From positions 11,212,927 through 11,276,926 of the forward strand of contig CANTUZ010000004.1 in assembly GCA_947846985.1 (NCBI GenBank): a stretch of 64,000 bases of DNA, written 5' to 3'. Of the stretch, positions 24,078 to 35,110 are shown piece after piece. Every line of letters begins with the position of its first letter. The stretch's first letter is position 1. The position numbers were made by a program, and so were the translations under genes. Source of the stretch: Fratercula arctica. Its lineage: Eukaryota > Chordata > Aves > Charadriiformes > Alcidae. The notes beneath the pieces were generated by a model, which was not told where the DNA came from, made no database searches, and worked only from the letters and a program-made list of their open reading frames with translations.

Positions 24078-27000
24078 CAAAAAGAAAGGCAAAAGCTTTT
24101 GGCGTTCTACTCACTTCCTCTTTTCTTTTTGGTTACAATAAGGAAAAGATCTTTTCCTACTAATTCTATTGACAATGATTTGGCACCTCAGGAAGTATTT
24201 CTGCAGTCTCTCATGCTCCCAGCTCCATAAATAGGCAAGAGATCAATAGTTGAAAGTAAACATGGTAACTACAACTTCTAGATTCATGTTAAAGATTATG
24301 TATTTGCTATTTTTTTCAGCTCTGAATCACAGCATAGCTTGAGCAGAGTGGTGTACGGCCCTTTGGTGTGGATCAGCAAGGACGTATGTTTTCCAGTTCC
24401 AAGTAAGTGCGTTTCTTTCCCTCCTAATCATGCTAAATAGCAGATATTTGTAATACAGAGTGATAGACCTTAAAAAGTAATTGTACATAGGAAATCATCT
24501 GCTGGGAGAACTTCTAACAGTTTCTGCAGTTATCTGTTCTTGGCCCAGTACTAGCCAATATCTGTGTCTGTTAACTGAAGTCATAGGCCAAATTGGTGTA
24601 GTTCTAAATGAAAACAGCATTTGGCTGCGCTGGGCTGGCAGGCTTACTCTGGGCCACAGCTTTAAAACAAAGTAGTAAATTTTACAGAGAACTGTAGTTT
24701 CGCAGAGGTAAACTGAAGAGACGGGTAGTTTTTACAGAGTTGTCTAGGTCATCAAATTTTCTGTATTTCCAATGTGGTGTTATATCTATATAGATCAATA
24801 TTTCTCTTGAAACAAGAATATAAGCCACACTTACTGAGGAGACTTGTAGCATCACAGGTTTAAACCAGGCTCCTTATTTAAAATTTTAAGATAGGATTCC
24901 TGGATGGAAACTCAGGAGAACATGGAGTAAAAGTAGGTATTTACTTTTCTACTGTATGTTACATTCATGAGAGCATTATCAATTGTTGGGTAAAGTTTCA
25001 TTGTAGTTTTAAAATGAGCTCAAGAAAGAGCTGCAGGAGTAATTTGAAGTTAAAAATACCTGCTTTTCAGCAGGAAAGTAAAGAAACACTAGGAAGCATA
25101 CTCCTTTAGTACCCATTCAAGAAGGTGGGTTTTGATGATTTTTCAATTGGCATGCTAACGCACAAGAAATTCTAGGGACAGAAAGTTGAATCTAGTTTCA
25201 GATGAGAAATAAGGTATGTTTATAACATAAGATGTAATTAATTACTGAAACAACTCTATCAGGGGTATTTTGGTTGAAGTCTTCAAATGAACTTTTAGCG
25301 ACATGTCTTAGCTAAACCAGAAATGCTAGATTCTTTGCAAGGCTCATGGGAAGTCAGTTTCTAACGTTCAGAGCTTTCTGCACTTTTCTCAGCAAAGTTG
25401 TGAAGCTTTTTCCATACATTGTCTCTATTCTAATCTCAAACATTTTTCCATGACTGTGTAACACGGGATGATGGCTTCCTTTTCTGCCAGACAAAAAAGC
25501 TGAGTTGCTTTAACTCTTGCACTAGAAAGAGAATGAGATCTGAATGTATTTCTTTATTTTTTTTCTTTGCTGGATTCCTTTTTTTTCCCCCACCCTCATT
25601 TTGAACTGTTTGTATCATTCAAAACAAGACAGAGATGCTAGGTGTTTAATACAGATCTTATCAGCATTGTGTGCATGTTCTTCGGTGTTAAATTGTCCTT
25701 TTTTTTATATATATCCAAAGACTTCATCAGACCTTTACCAATGGCAAGCTTATGTACTGATGTGCTTATAGTTGATGACTCATAAATCCTGTTTTCTTAG
25801 AAAGGGTCTTTTGTCATAGCTTGAATGTTTTCTTCACATGTATCTTACACTGAATTTTTCTGTATTAAAACTTACTTATTGGCATCCAGGCAATCTGATA
25901 ATTCTTCAACGGTTCTCTTAATTGCTTATTATCCTTAAAAACTTTTGTAGATGTGGCAGAGATGCTGGTAATTAGATTGTAGTCCGAATTACTGATGAAA
26001 ATACAGAAGAGTGCTTGTCAAAATACGGACCTCATAAGGGTTGTTGGTGGTTCTCTATCAGGAAATTTCAGTTTGATTTAACTTGAAATCCATTTTATTG
26101 CATGATCTGTTCATTCCATTTACAAGTTTTCTTTAGTTAAGTAAAATGGCCTGGAGAGTGGAAAATTAACAGAGGTGGCTTTATCAATCAAACCTGTGAT
26201 TTTCAAAAAAAACAACAACCCCCCCCCCCCAAGTTTGCTAGAAAAGATTTGAGCTGAGAGAACTGTATGAAAAGCCTTGAATTATTTTTATGAAGTTTAC
26301 TCCTCTTAGGGGCTTAAATAGATAGTCCCTATTGAAGATTTATCAGGACTTTCACTTACTGGTTCCCCAGGGCAATTATCTTATCCCATTCTTTTTGGGT
26401 ACCAAAAGGGATGGATATTATTCCCACTTAATGCAGAATCACACTGCAAGGTGAACATCTCGGAAATACTTTAAGCCATAGAATATTTCCACCTTCACCA
26501 AGAGACTGAAACACTCTCCAGGCCAGGACAATTCCCCAAAAGAAAGCTGAAGAGCCTGGTGATCGCCTGGCACACACCTTGTGATGGAAGCAGCTTTGCT
26601 AAGGAACGCTTCCCAGAGAATCAGCGATTCCTGTAATCTCTCTGTAGTTCAGAAAGCAGAAGAAATCAGGAAGGTACAAATATCTGAGGGGAAAAAAAAA
26701 AAGAGGTTTAAACAGCCACTGTGTCTTAGGAGGTCACTCCGTGTACTTTTTCTCCAGAGGCCGCCAGAGCCTTGTAGAGCTCAGGTCAAATGAAATGGCC
26801 TTCCTGAGCTGCCTCCCCTTCATTTAGAGTAATATGTGGTCTCTTAAAGGAGCTATATGGGAAAAGCACTGCTGCTCTCTCTGCACGCCCTACAACAGTG
26901 CCAGTAGAGGTGAATGGGTGTGCAAGGAAGTCATTCCGTAACTTATTTTTCTCTAAGCCAAGGCAGAAAGTATGGAAGGGGGATGTAACCCATTCCCTAG

Positions 27001-27329
27001 GCTCTCCTGTTGTGATGGAGACCAGTAATTTGCCAACTCACTCAAAATGCTGACAGGAAACTCGGACTATCTCAAATAAGAAAAGGGGGATGCTGGTAAT
27101 TTCTCCAAAACCTCAGTGTGGGAATTCCAAATTTGATTTAAAATGCAACATCTGTTCCATCGTCCAAATGTACTAGACTATTTTAATGCCAAGTAAGTTT
27201 TAATTCTTGTACATATAGGTTTCCAAAGTGAAGACAAAGAAAAGCCATAATAAGAGGTGAGAAGCGTTCTTGCTATATCTTCAGAAATGAACTAGAAATA
27301 ACACCCGAGTGAGGGAATTATTTATAGAT
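24078..27329. other. Non-coding DNA, no gene recognised
   Basis: AT-rich unique sequence with a run of 12 C at 26219-26230 following an A/CAA stretch. The longest frames are about 75 codons without domains. No repeat recognised with confidence. Confidence 0.6.
26219..26230. repeat. Poly-C tract (C12)
   Basis: Twelve C in a row after AACAACAA. A long C homopolymer is rare in AT-rich DNA and can form an i-motif only with partners that are not seen here. It is also a typical place for a sequencing length error. Confidence 0.85.
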
Positions 27330-27745
27330 AGCAGAATCTGAAGAGAAATGCCAAGAGATGTCAAAACTGATTGAAACATGCAGCCTTGACAGCTCTGAAA
27401 TTCATAGGCTGACTGTCTGCCAGAATTTGTGCGGGATGCTTTATTTTCTTCAGCCGCTAGGTTTGGCTATCAGTGGGGTATAAATGGGTGAAGGAAAACA
27501 AGAAACTAGGAAACACTTGTTGGCTCTACTTCCCTCCCCCCGTCTTGCGCGATGTATACTATTAACCACTCTGATGCGGTTGAAATGATAGAACTCATGC
27601 GACTCACTGAAATACCGCTCTTTTCATTTGGTGCAAAAAAGCAGTTTAAAATAGCGTTCAAAAAGATTAAATTGGACAAGCTTCCTATGCAAAGTTGATT
27701 CTTGATTATGATGCTGAATAATGGTTGCATTCTGATCGTTTTAAT
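27330..27745. promoter_or_regulatory. Candidate regulatory block with PBX/MEIS-like sites
   Basis: TGATTGA at 27368-27374 and TGACAG at 27387-27392 lie 12 bases apart, resembling a PBX plus MEIS/TGIF pair. The block is unique, evenly composed and free of repeats. A CCCTCCCCCCGTCTTGCGCG patch occurs near 27533. No coding potential. This is inference from motifs. Confidence 0.22.
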
Positions 27746-28029
27746 GCTTCACCCAACAAACAAAATTATATAGAGAAGCAGCACCAGGTGGGAATGATAT
27801 ACAACGAGCTCTGTTCTCCGGTCAGGGCACAGGAGTACTATGCCTTTGCACTGAAATCTTTGAAGTTACACTATTATAAAAAATGTATAATAAAAAGAGA
27901 ATGAGACACGGTCGTTTTTTCATTGTAGACGTAAATTAATCATAGTTCTGTTAAGAGTGGCTACATAACATCAGTGTAACTGAGGCAAATTATATAAACA
28001 AGGCTCCCAACACCACTGAAAATATAAAT

Positions 28030-28190
28030 ATTATTACCCTGTATTATTAGGTCTTTATCTACCTTATTTTCCTTTCACAAAAAGGCAAACTGAACTGTAC
28101 AATAGTTAACTGACCTATTTAAAGTTGCACAGTATCTTCACAGGTACATCTGAAACTAGATCTCAGATCATCTTACCCCGATTCTGCATA
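28030..28190 (-). mobile_element. MIR-like SINE, antisense, ancient
   Basis: On the plus strand, TATTATTACCCTG followed by TTATTTTCCTTTCACAAAAA, GGCAAACTGAAC, GTTAACTGACCTATTTAAAG and TTGCACAGTA follows, in order, the reverse complement of a MIR 3' half (tattattatccccattttac, aaactgaggc, ttaagtgacttgcccaaggt, cacacagc). Divergence is high and the edges are approximate. Confidence 0.55.
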
Positions 28191-29174
28191 AAGACCAATA
28201 AAATGACTTTCTTTTCTACAAAAAGAAAAATAAATAGGCTTTGAACAATGACATCTTACATATAAAGGCTTTGTCAGATGTAACACTGTAGGGATTCTCT
28301 CTTATTCAGGACCCATTATAATCCAAATCATCCCAGAGACACATATGAAAGCAAGATACATGCCTTGTTCTTCTTGTCTTGTAAACTTTAGAGGAAAACT
28401 ATCTTAAAAAAAAATAAAAATAGCAATTATGATTATTCTACAGTTTTAATTTACATGTAAAGCTCTTACAGAGATACAGTAAAATAAGCTCAGAAATATT
28501 TTAGGAAGTATTCATCAGATTTCATTACTATAGATTTCAAACTGATATTTTCAAAGAACATCAGTTATCTATTCATAACCACTTCTTAGAGTGGAAAAGT
28601 ACCTTCTTATAATAAAAGCAAATTTAGGAGCAATACATTAAAATTGCAAAAGAGATTTTTCTACTGATTCGGTGCAAACAGAAGATAAATTAAACACTTC
28701 AATATTTCAATAATCATCAGAAATACCTTTCCAGTTTCAAGACGTAGATATGTAATCAATTTTATCTCTCTTTAATTATGTTTCATAGCATAACCTTCTG
28801 CTGACAGACTACTCAAGGCTTATGTCAACCAGAATAATAGGTTGCACTTGTTATTGATTTAACTATCACTTCTAGGAACTGATCTTGTGGTTTTATTAGA
28901 CTGTTTTTAACAGTTCCTTTTGGACAAGCTAATTCTACAGTTCTAAACAAATATAGATCACGTTCTCTCGAGATGTGCAATCGTTATACCTTCCTTTTAA
29001 TCATCTATGATGATCAATTAAAATTATGGAGCATTCAAGCAGATGTTCAGATGCATTATGTTGGACGCAGTAAAGATAGAAGGATGAAATTAAGAAAGAG
29101 CATGTATACAAGACAGATTTACGCATAATTATTTTATCTGAGAATTGATCCCTTAAAGTTTGTAGAGTTTTTGA
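28191..29174. other. Non-coding AT-rich DNA, no gene recognised
   Basis: Unique AT-rich sequence with no frame above 60 codons and no recognisable element. Confidence 0.6.
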
Positions 29175-29394
29175 CTACAAATCATAAGGATTTTGTTTCC
29201 GCATTTCTGTTTCAATATATCCCCAGGAATTAAGGAACTCCACCAGGTCCTTCAGGGTAGGAACACCACCTGACCTTCCATAAAATAACATTCTTTTAAA
29301 TTTGGTTGAAACTGTCTTAGTTAATGTTTCAAAGTCCTTTTTTTTATATTCAAATCCTAATTCAGTGCTCAATAAATTAGAAATAGCGAGGCTT
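29175..29394 (-). other. Unassigned 73-codon open frame with protein-like composition
   Basis: On the minus strand a frame is open from just after a TGA near 29395 down to the TAG at 29175-29177. It lacks an ATG at its start, and the first internal ATG is the methionine of KRMLFYGR. The middle reads FYGRSGGVPTLKDLVEFLNS, then WGYIETEMRK. Codons such as CTG AAG GAC CTG GTG GAG TTC look coding-like against AT-rich flanks. A weak acceptor-like TTTATTGAG lies near 29370, which would make this a terminal coding exon. I do not recognise the protein. Chance, a pseudogene exon or part of an unrecognised repeat are all possible. Confidence 0.22.
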
Positions 29395-31084
29395 TTCTTT
29401 CACTGTCGATGCATACCTATGTTTTCTCTCTTCCCTCTGCTTTTAAACTTTCCCAGCTGTGTGCTTCTGAACAGGCATTTAGATTTCTCCATTATGGATT
29501 TGTGGTCCTTGCCTCTAGGTTCATGGGCGCACATTTACATTCCTACACCATTTGCTATGCGCCCACAACATCTTTCTGCCATACACAGGTGGTCACTAAA
29601 ATCTCAGGGACGGCACTTAGTAAATACACCTTGCTCCGCTGAGGTGCGCAGAAGGCTGCTGAATTATGCGAGCTGAAGGTGCCGTTTATGCTGCAAGCCT
29701 GAGGCCTCAGCCTGCAGTGCTGGGCTGTTCAGTACACTAAAACCCAGGAAAGTTTCTGTGGTCCTTAAAGCTCAGTTACATGAATGGACAGATTTATATC
29801 TGTATTTATGTGCTAAAGGACGCACATGCCTGCCTGGTTCTGTTGGGAACCAACATCCTCGCATACAAGAGACCAAGAATCCACAGCAATGGCACCAGGC
29901 TTTTAAATACTCTCTTTCTCTGAATTTAGCAGTTTTTCTTACAGATTGCTCAGCTCACCTGTTTTTCTCATTTGAAACTTCTGGGGTTTTTTGACAGGTG
30001 AGGAAAAGGTGAATATTTCTCTTTTCATTACCATGTTTCCTATGTTTAATTTTCTTCATTGTCTTTCTTTTCCTTAATAGAGTTGAATAATTAATGGAGT
30101 TTCTGCCTCCTAACTTTGTAGTACAAACTGGTGAATCATCACAGATCTTTCAGTGTTACCTTTAGGGAAACAGGGAACTACCTTCAAAAATCTCCTATTA
30201 TAGGTAAGTAATTTGATTTCTCTTCCCCATAAATCATTCTTTTTTAGAATATAAAATTAAAGAGATTTCTTGACATTTACCTACCCTTACCTAGGAAGAA
30301 AACAAAACTGAAAGACACTTCTTTTATGTTTGCTGTACTAAAACTTTGCATGTCTTTTCAAAGTTAGATGTGTATAAGCTTTACCTTATTTTAAAATAAA
30401 AATAGGAAAAATAAGATAAAATACAAAACTTTCTTGTGAAGCACTCTGGGACTGAATTTCCTTCTTTGCACTTAGGCTGAGAGGATGATGAAATGTCATG
30501 TAGATCGTATCTGCCTCATCTTCTGAATATAAAGCTCTTGACAATCGGAATCTGCTCATGCAATAGTATGGAGGCTTGTTCTGAACCATACTTTCCATAA
30601 AGTTCAGAAAGAGCTGAACTTATTTTACTTCTGGAACTCAGCAGGAATCATATGGAAGTATTTGAATTACCTTCCAACTTACTATTGCAATATTTTTGGT
30701 GAAGTGAGTTTCAGCAAAATTATTGACAAAACTCCATTGACGTAAAAACCCTTTACAACTTTACATTGCATTATTGGTTTATACTCACTGCTGTTCCTGT
30801 TTTACAGTAGCATTAGTGTTGTAGGAAAGAGGCTGACAATAGTCAAATCATAGCAGAATTTTTCTTGCTTTTCCACCTTGTTAGCTTCAGCAGAACAACT
30901 ACAAATGTGTTGGGAATAGATACGTATAGCTGGCAGATTTGCTCAGTATGCTTCCATCTTCTGACTCGTTCTGTTGTATATCTGCATATTATTCAAATCC
31001 ACCGATGTTATTAGGTAGAGAAATAATAGTAATGATTGTGTTCAACCCGCTGCAACGTGTCCTATCTCTTAGAAACATCTTAAA
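29395..31084. other. Non-coding DNA, no gene recognised
   Basis: A 124-codon plus-strand frame (29302-29676) has no domain and overlaps the opposite-strand frame described above. The remainder is AT-rich and unique. Confidence 0.55.
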
Positions 31085-31091
31085 GTTCATT

Positions 31092-31150
31092 AGAGTATCT
31101 TAGTGTTTGAGTATCTACTGTTAGAGTAGATACCGTTAGAGTATCTACTG
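31092..31150. repeat. Small hairpin and repeat array (GTATCTAC / GTAGATAC)
   Basis: GTATCTAC at 31111-31118 is mirrored by GTAGATAC at 31126-31133 with a seven-base loop. GTATCTACTGTT then repeats at 31141-31152. Related GAGTATCTTAG occurs at 31094. It is probably a local slippage or inversion product. Confidence 0.85.
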
Positions 31151-31152
31151 TT

Positions 31153-33589
31153 TGTAGCAGACTTTGAGGTATGTTCATTGGTTCAGATGAAAACCTACGT
31201 GTATGTATATACTCTCTTTAGTTATCAGACCTACTGTGCATATATACTATATAGTTACATTTATATACATTTATTCAATTTCAGTTGCTTTATCAAAACG
31301 TACTTGCTTTCCATTATAGTCAAATACAGGCAGCCTTTCTGACGTTTTGCTTCCCCTTTTTAAAGAAGTGTTTTGAAAATACCTTTCCATGTGGTATTGC
31401 AAGCTTTCTAAATAGCTCTATTTTCTTAGCTATTTCGTTAAAAAGAAATCGAAACTAATACTGAATTTTGGAGCACCAAAATAAGTCCATGTACTTGACA
31501 ACCGAAAGGATAGCAAAGACCTGGGAAACGTATCAGTGGTAGTCATTGCTATTTAAATTATTGTGCTTCTTGCTAGTTAGTGGCGTGTCTCCTACAACTG
31601 TAAAACTGGTATGATAACTATGTAAAAGTTGTACTAAGAATAACTCTAGTTATTTCATTGGTGTAATCCATTTTAAAGAACAGACAGAACATTTTGTTTA
31701 TATAATTATGCTTATTTTAATAACATGCATTGCTATTTTAGGCCTTTTCGGTACAAAATCAGACTTGTAAAATACAGATTTTTTTTTTCTTTTTTTTTTA
31801 AAGCTCAAAAATAGACAAGTTACAGCTTGCAGGATCAATGCATTGCTGTGAAGAAAACCAAGGCATGAAAAATTGGAGGGCAAGACTGGTGAAAGCAAAA
31901 GCGAGATCGTCAGGTAGAGATGTGCTTTTGGAACATTCTAATTACTGAGTGTGTTCTAGTACATAGAGCATCAACAGGGTGTAAAAATAAAATGGTTATT
32001 CATAGTTACTTATTTCTGTTGTGCTGCTTTTTCTATTGAACAGAATTTTTAATTAGCTTTGCAGGTTTTGCATGGTTTCTAGTGACTATACAACGTTTCT
32101 TTCAGGATGTCTGGGTCGTTATTTTATACTTACTTTATATTTTATCAACCTTTTTTCATGGTAAAGTTTCACAGAACATCTTCTCCATAAGTACCAGTTT
32201 TTCAATTTGACAGCTCCATGGATTTCAAGCACAGCTGGAACATAAGAACTTTGCGCTACTTTTTGTTAAGAACACTGTAAGTAATATTAAAACTGAATAT
32301 GTGGTTAGACTTAAGAACAAACAAGGTCCGCAAGAATTGAGGCTGGTATTTAAAACTTGCATTTGAGGTAGGCAGAGTGGCAAGTTAGTGCTTTCCTGCT
32401 TGATTCTATTCTTTTTAGGTACTCGATAAGTCAAAGATGAACCGCACTAGTTATACAGTAAAGAAGATTTAATTTTTTTTACTTCAGCAAAGCATGTGCC
32501 TAATATTGTATTTCATTTCTACAGAGTATATCTTAGATTATGTTTTTTGCTGGGTTCTAGAAAAAGATTCAAAATAAAGGAATATGCCTTTAAAGAAATA
32601 ACTGTATATCCATATTTTTAGAAAATGATACTGCACGATTTCATTTAAATAGAATCGAAAGACATATTGGAGACTGCAAGAACTGAGCGGGTTCCAAACC
32701 CACGTGGTTACCTGGGGTGCCGTTACAATTCACTACCGGAGCTGCACCTTTCACTTTCAGTAAGAAGGCAGCGTAATTGTGTATTTCTGCAAAGCTTTAA
32801 ACTACCTTCTCGCACCTGGTAACAGTAGTTGGAGTCAAAAAACTTGCACTATCCAGAAAACTTGCAGTGATCCTAAAATACTCAGTGCAAGGGTTGTCTC
32901 TTAAGGTCCTGAATACACTGTATGTGATCGATATTTGAACTATATTCCTTTGAGAAGTCAATAATTTCGTTGTACTGAGTCTCTTTGCATTTTTATGTTA
33001 CCTTCCACCCTTCTAGCGCACAGTGTTGCTACTGGGTTGATTCTGAACTTTCTGTATCTTCCAGTTACTAGTAAATCTGGCAAATTGTTCTTCCTTGTAT
33101 TAAATAAAAAAATTGTAGTTAGAGCAATCTATGATTAATCCCATGTGTGATGTTTAGCTCTTCTGTGTCTTTCAAAACTGGGGGATTTTTATGGAAAATT
33201 TTCCCTATTTTGATTTCACCTAAAAATATTTTGTTTTGCCACCCAAGAGATGACGACAGCCCATTTAAAATGTTCATTGTTTCAGCGAACTGAGTTAAAA
33301 CTGCCTTAAATCTTGCCTGAGAGAAGGACCTCTGTGGGCACACAAACCTGATGCAGAAACCTGAAGAAAAGGAACATGGATGGCGAATTTCCATTACTTT
33401 TACTCTGTATCCCAGACTGATCTTCTGGTACACATCGAGGTGTCACAGTGAATTAGATGTCGTAATGCCAAGCAACGCTCAGGTTAAATATGCGACTAGA
33501 AAAACCAGGCTGTGGTTTACGTTTGCCCGGGTCTCCCATTCCTGGATGAGGTGAGGTTCTCACTCGGCACAGCTGCAAACACGGGGTTT
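31153..33589. other. Non-coding AT-rich DNA, no gene recognised
   Basis: Unique AT-rich sequence. A 104-codon minus frame at 33119-33433 has no recognisable domain. T-rich runs occur at 31780-31799. No element recognised. Confidence 0.55.
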
Positions 33590-33780
33590 GCTTTCTCGGT
33601 CTCCTACTCCCCCCAGCTGCACCTGGGGCATCGCCACCCTGCAGGGCACCTCTGGGCCCAGGTGAGTCACTTTTCCTTCAGCTCGGCTCCGCCGCTGGCG
33701 CGGTGTGACACAGCTCCGTGGTGAGGGGATGGGAGGAGGCTGGGGGCGGGGGGGTGTCCCGCCAGGGGACGCACACTGAG
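33590..33780. promoter_or_regulatory. Local GC/CpG-rich island with splice-donor-like and AP-1 sites
   Basis: About 190 bases are strikingly G+C-rich compared with flanks and carry several CpGs (GGCTCCGCCGCTGGCGCGG near 33685). CAG|GTGAGT at 33659-33667 matches the splice-donor consensus, and the overlapping TGAGTCA at 33663-33669 is a perfect AP-1 site. A G-quadruplex pattern (G4, G3, G5, G7) lies at 33725-33754. It could be a small promoter or first exon of a non-coding RNA, an enhancer, or a GC patch of other origin. It is too short for a standard CpG island. Confidence 0.3.
33725..33754 (+). other. G-quadruplex-forming motif
   Basis: Runs G4 (33725-33728), G3 (33731-33733), G5 (33742-33746) and G7 (33748-33754) with loops of 2, 8 and 1 bases. 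It lies at the right half of the GC-rich island. Confidence 0.75.
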
Positions 33781-34392
33781 CATTTCACCCTGATTTCTGT
33801 TGCCTGAAAATTTCAGCTCGTTGCAGACCACCCTGCGCTTTCCTGACTGACAGTTCTCCTGATTTCAAATAAACCAGTGACCAAACAGAAGCGGGTCCTA
33901 ATTACCTAGATCCCATTTTTTTGCTCTGATAGATTTTAATGAGTGTGAAGTGCTACTATTGATTTCCATGGGAACAGGAAAGGGCTCGTGTTATCCAATG
34001 CATACTGAAAATCCTATGACAGTTACTGGAAGGCAAAAAGACACACTAACTCTCCTTTAAATTGCAGGATGAAAATTGTGTATTAGAACAATTATGCCTC
34101 AGGGTGAATGTGTAGGTATAATAATACTGAAACTTGGCTTCTTTTCAAAATATACACGTCTGTTGACAGTTCTGCATTGAAAAGATAGTGATTCACATAT
34201 GTAAAAAATAGAAGCTGAGCAAAAATGTCAAGGTGCAACAGAGGGCAAACCTAAATTACTTCCAATAAGAAAAAAAAAAAAAACAGCGTTCGTTTTCAAG
34301 AGAATAACTGCTGAGTTTCTTTCTAGGAATATATTTATATCATTTATGTATTAGACATAACTGTAAGTTAGATGGAATAATTTTTTTAAAAG
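33781..34392. other. Non-coding DNA, no gene recognised
   Basis: Return to AT-rich unique sequence, with a run of 14 A near 34270. No exon recognised. Confidence 0.6.
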
Positions 34393-35110
34393 GTGCAAGA
34401 ATGTAAAAAGAAGCCTCCCACTCTGCACATTTACCATGCACAGCAACAGCTTATAGTACGGAGAGTAGGAGTTAATGGTCAGTTTTCTTGCTGGAAGAAG
34501 ATCACCATGGAGTCCCACAGGGACGTATTCATCAGTGATCTGAAAAAGAGAACGAGCACTGAAGTGACACGGTTTGCTAAGTTATTCAGGGTAATGAAGG
34601 CAAGGGTAATGATAAAAAAGATGCAGAAGGTGCTCTCAGGGAATGGGTGGTAAAACAGCAGCTCAAGATCCATGTTGATATATGTAGCGTGGTAAACATA
34701 GGAAGAAAACAATTACAATTTAACATGCATAATGGTAGGTAGTGAATTAAGTCTTACACTGAGAATCTTGTTCCTGAGTATTGTAAGAAAGAGTTTTATG
34801 AAATTCATCTTAAATTTCCTTTGTGGTCAAAAACCCCGAATATTTTTAGAAAAAAGAGAGTAAAGCAGAGAGCTTTGTGAGCCCTTGTACATACCTCTGC
34901 CATGTCACCTCACTTTGGACACCGGGTGCTGACCCACTCTGCCCTCTCAAAACACTACAGTAAAATGTGATGCTGTAGGGACAGCGCAGTAAAACAAGAT
35001 ACAACAAAAGGTGACCGGGATAAGGAGAGGCTGGGACAGGTTCTGGGCAAGCATTTGGGAAAATTCAGCCATGAAAAATGGGGCAAAGGAGGTGGGAATA
35101 AAGTATATAC
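34393..35110 (+). mobile_element. Ancient CR1-type LINE fragment, sense, ORF2 reverse-transcriptase end
   Basis: Plus-strand sequence follows the order of CR1 ORF2 from the GVPQG/FISDL region onward. GGAGTCCCACAGGGA at 34509 is followed by ATTCATCAGTGATCTGAAAA, GAAGTGACACGGTTTGC, TTATTCAGGGTAATGAAGG and GGGAATGGGTGG. A second collinear part at about 35005-35105 (ACAACAAAAGGTGACCGG, then GAGAGGCTGGGACAGGTTC) matches the later ORF2 segment. The catalytic FADD box is lost: eight or nine bases are missing after TTTGC at about 34577. A GPLLFNI-type stretch is also missing upstream. The element is long dead, and this subfamily resembles those abundant in turtles rather than the young avian type. 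Confidence 0.8.

Noticed and set aside
34393..34653. 86-codon plus-strand frame as a host exon
   Set aside because: It follows the CR1 reverse-transcriptase order and lacks the catalytic residues.
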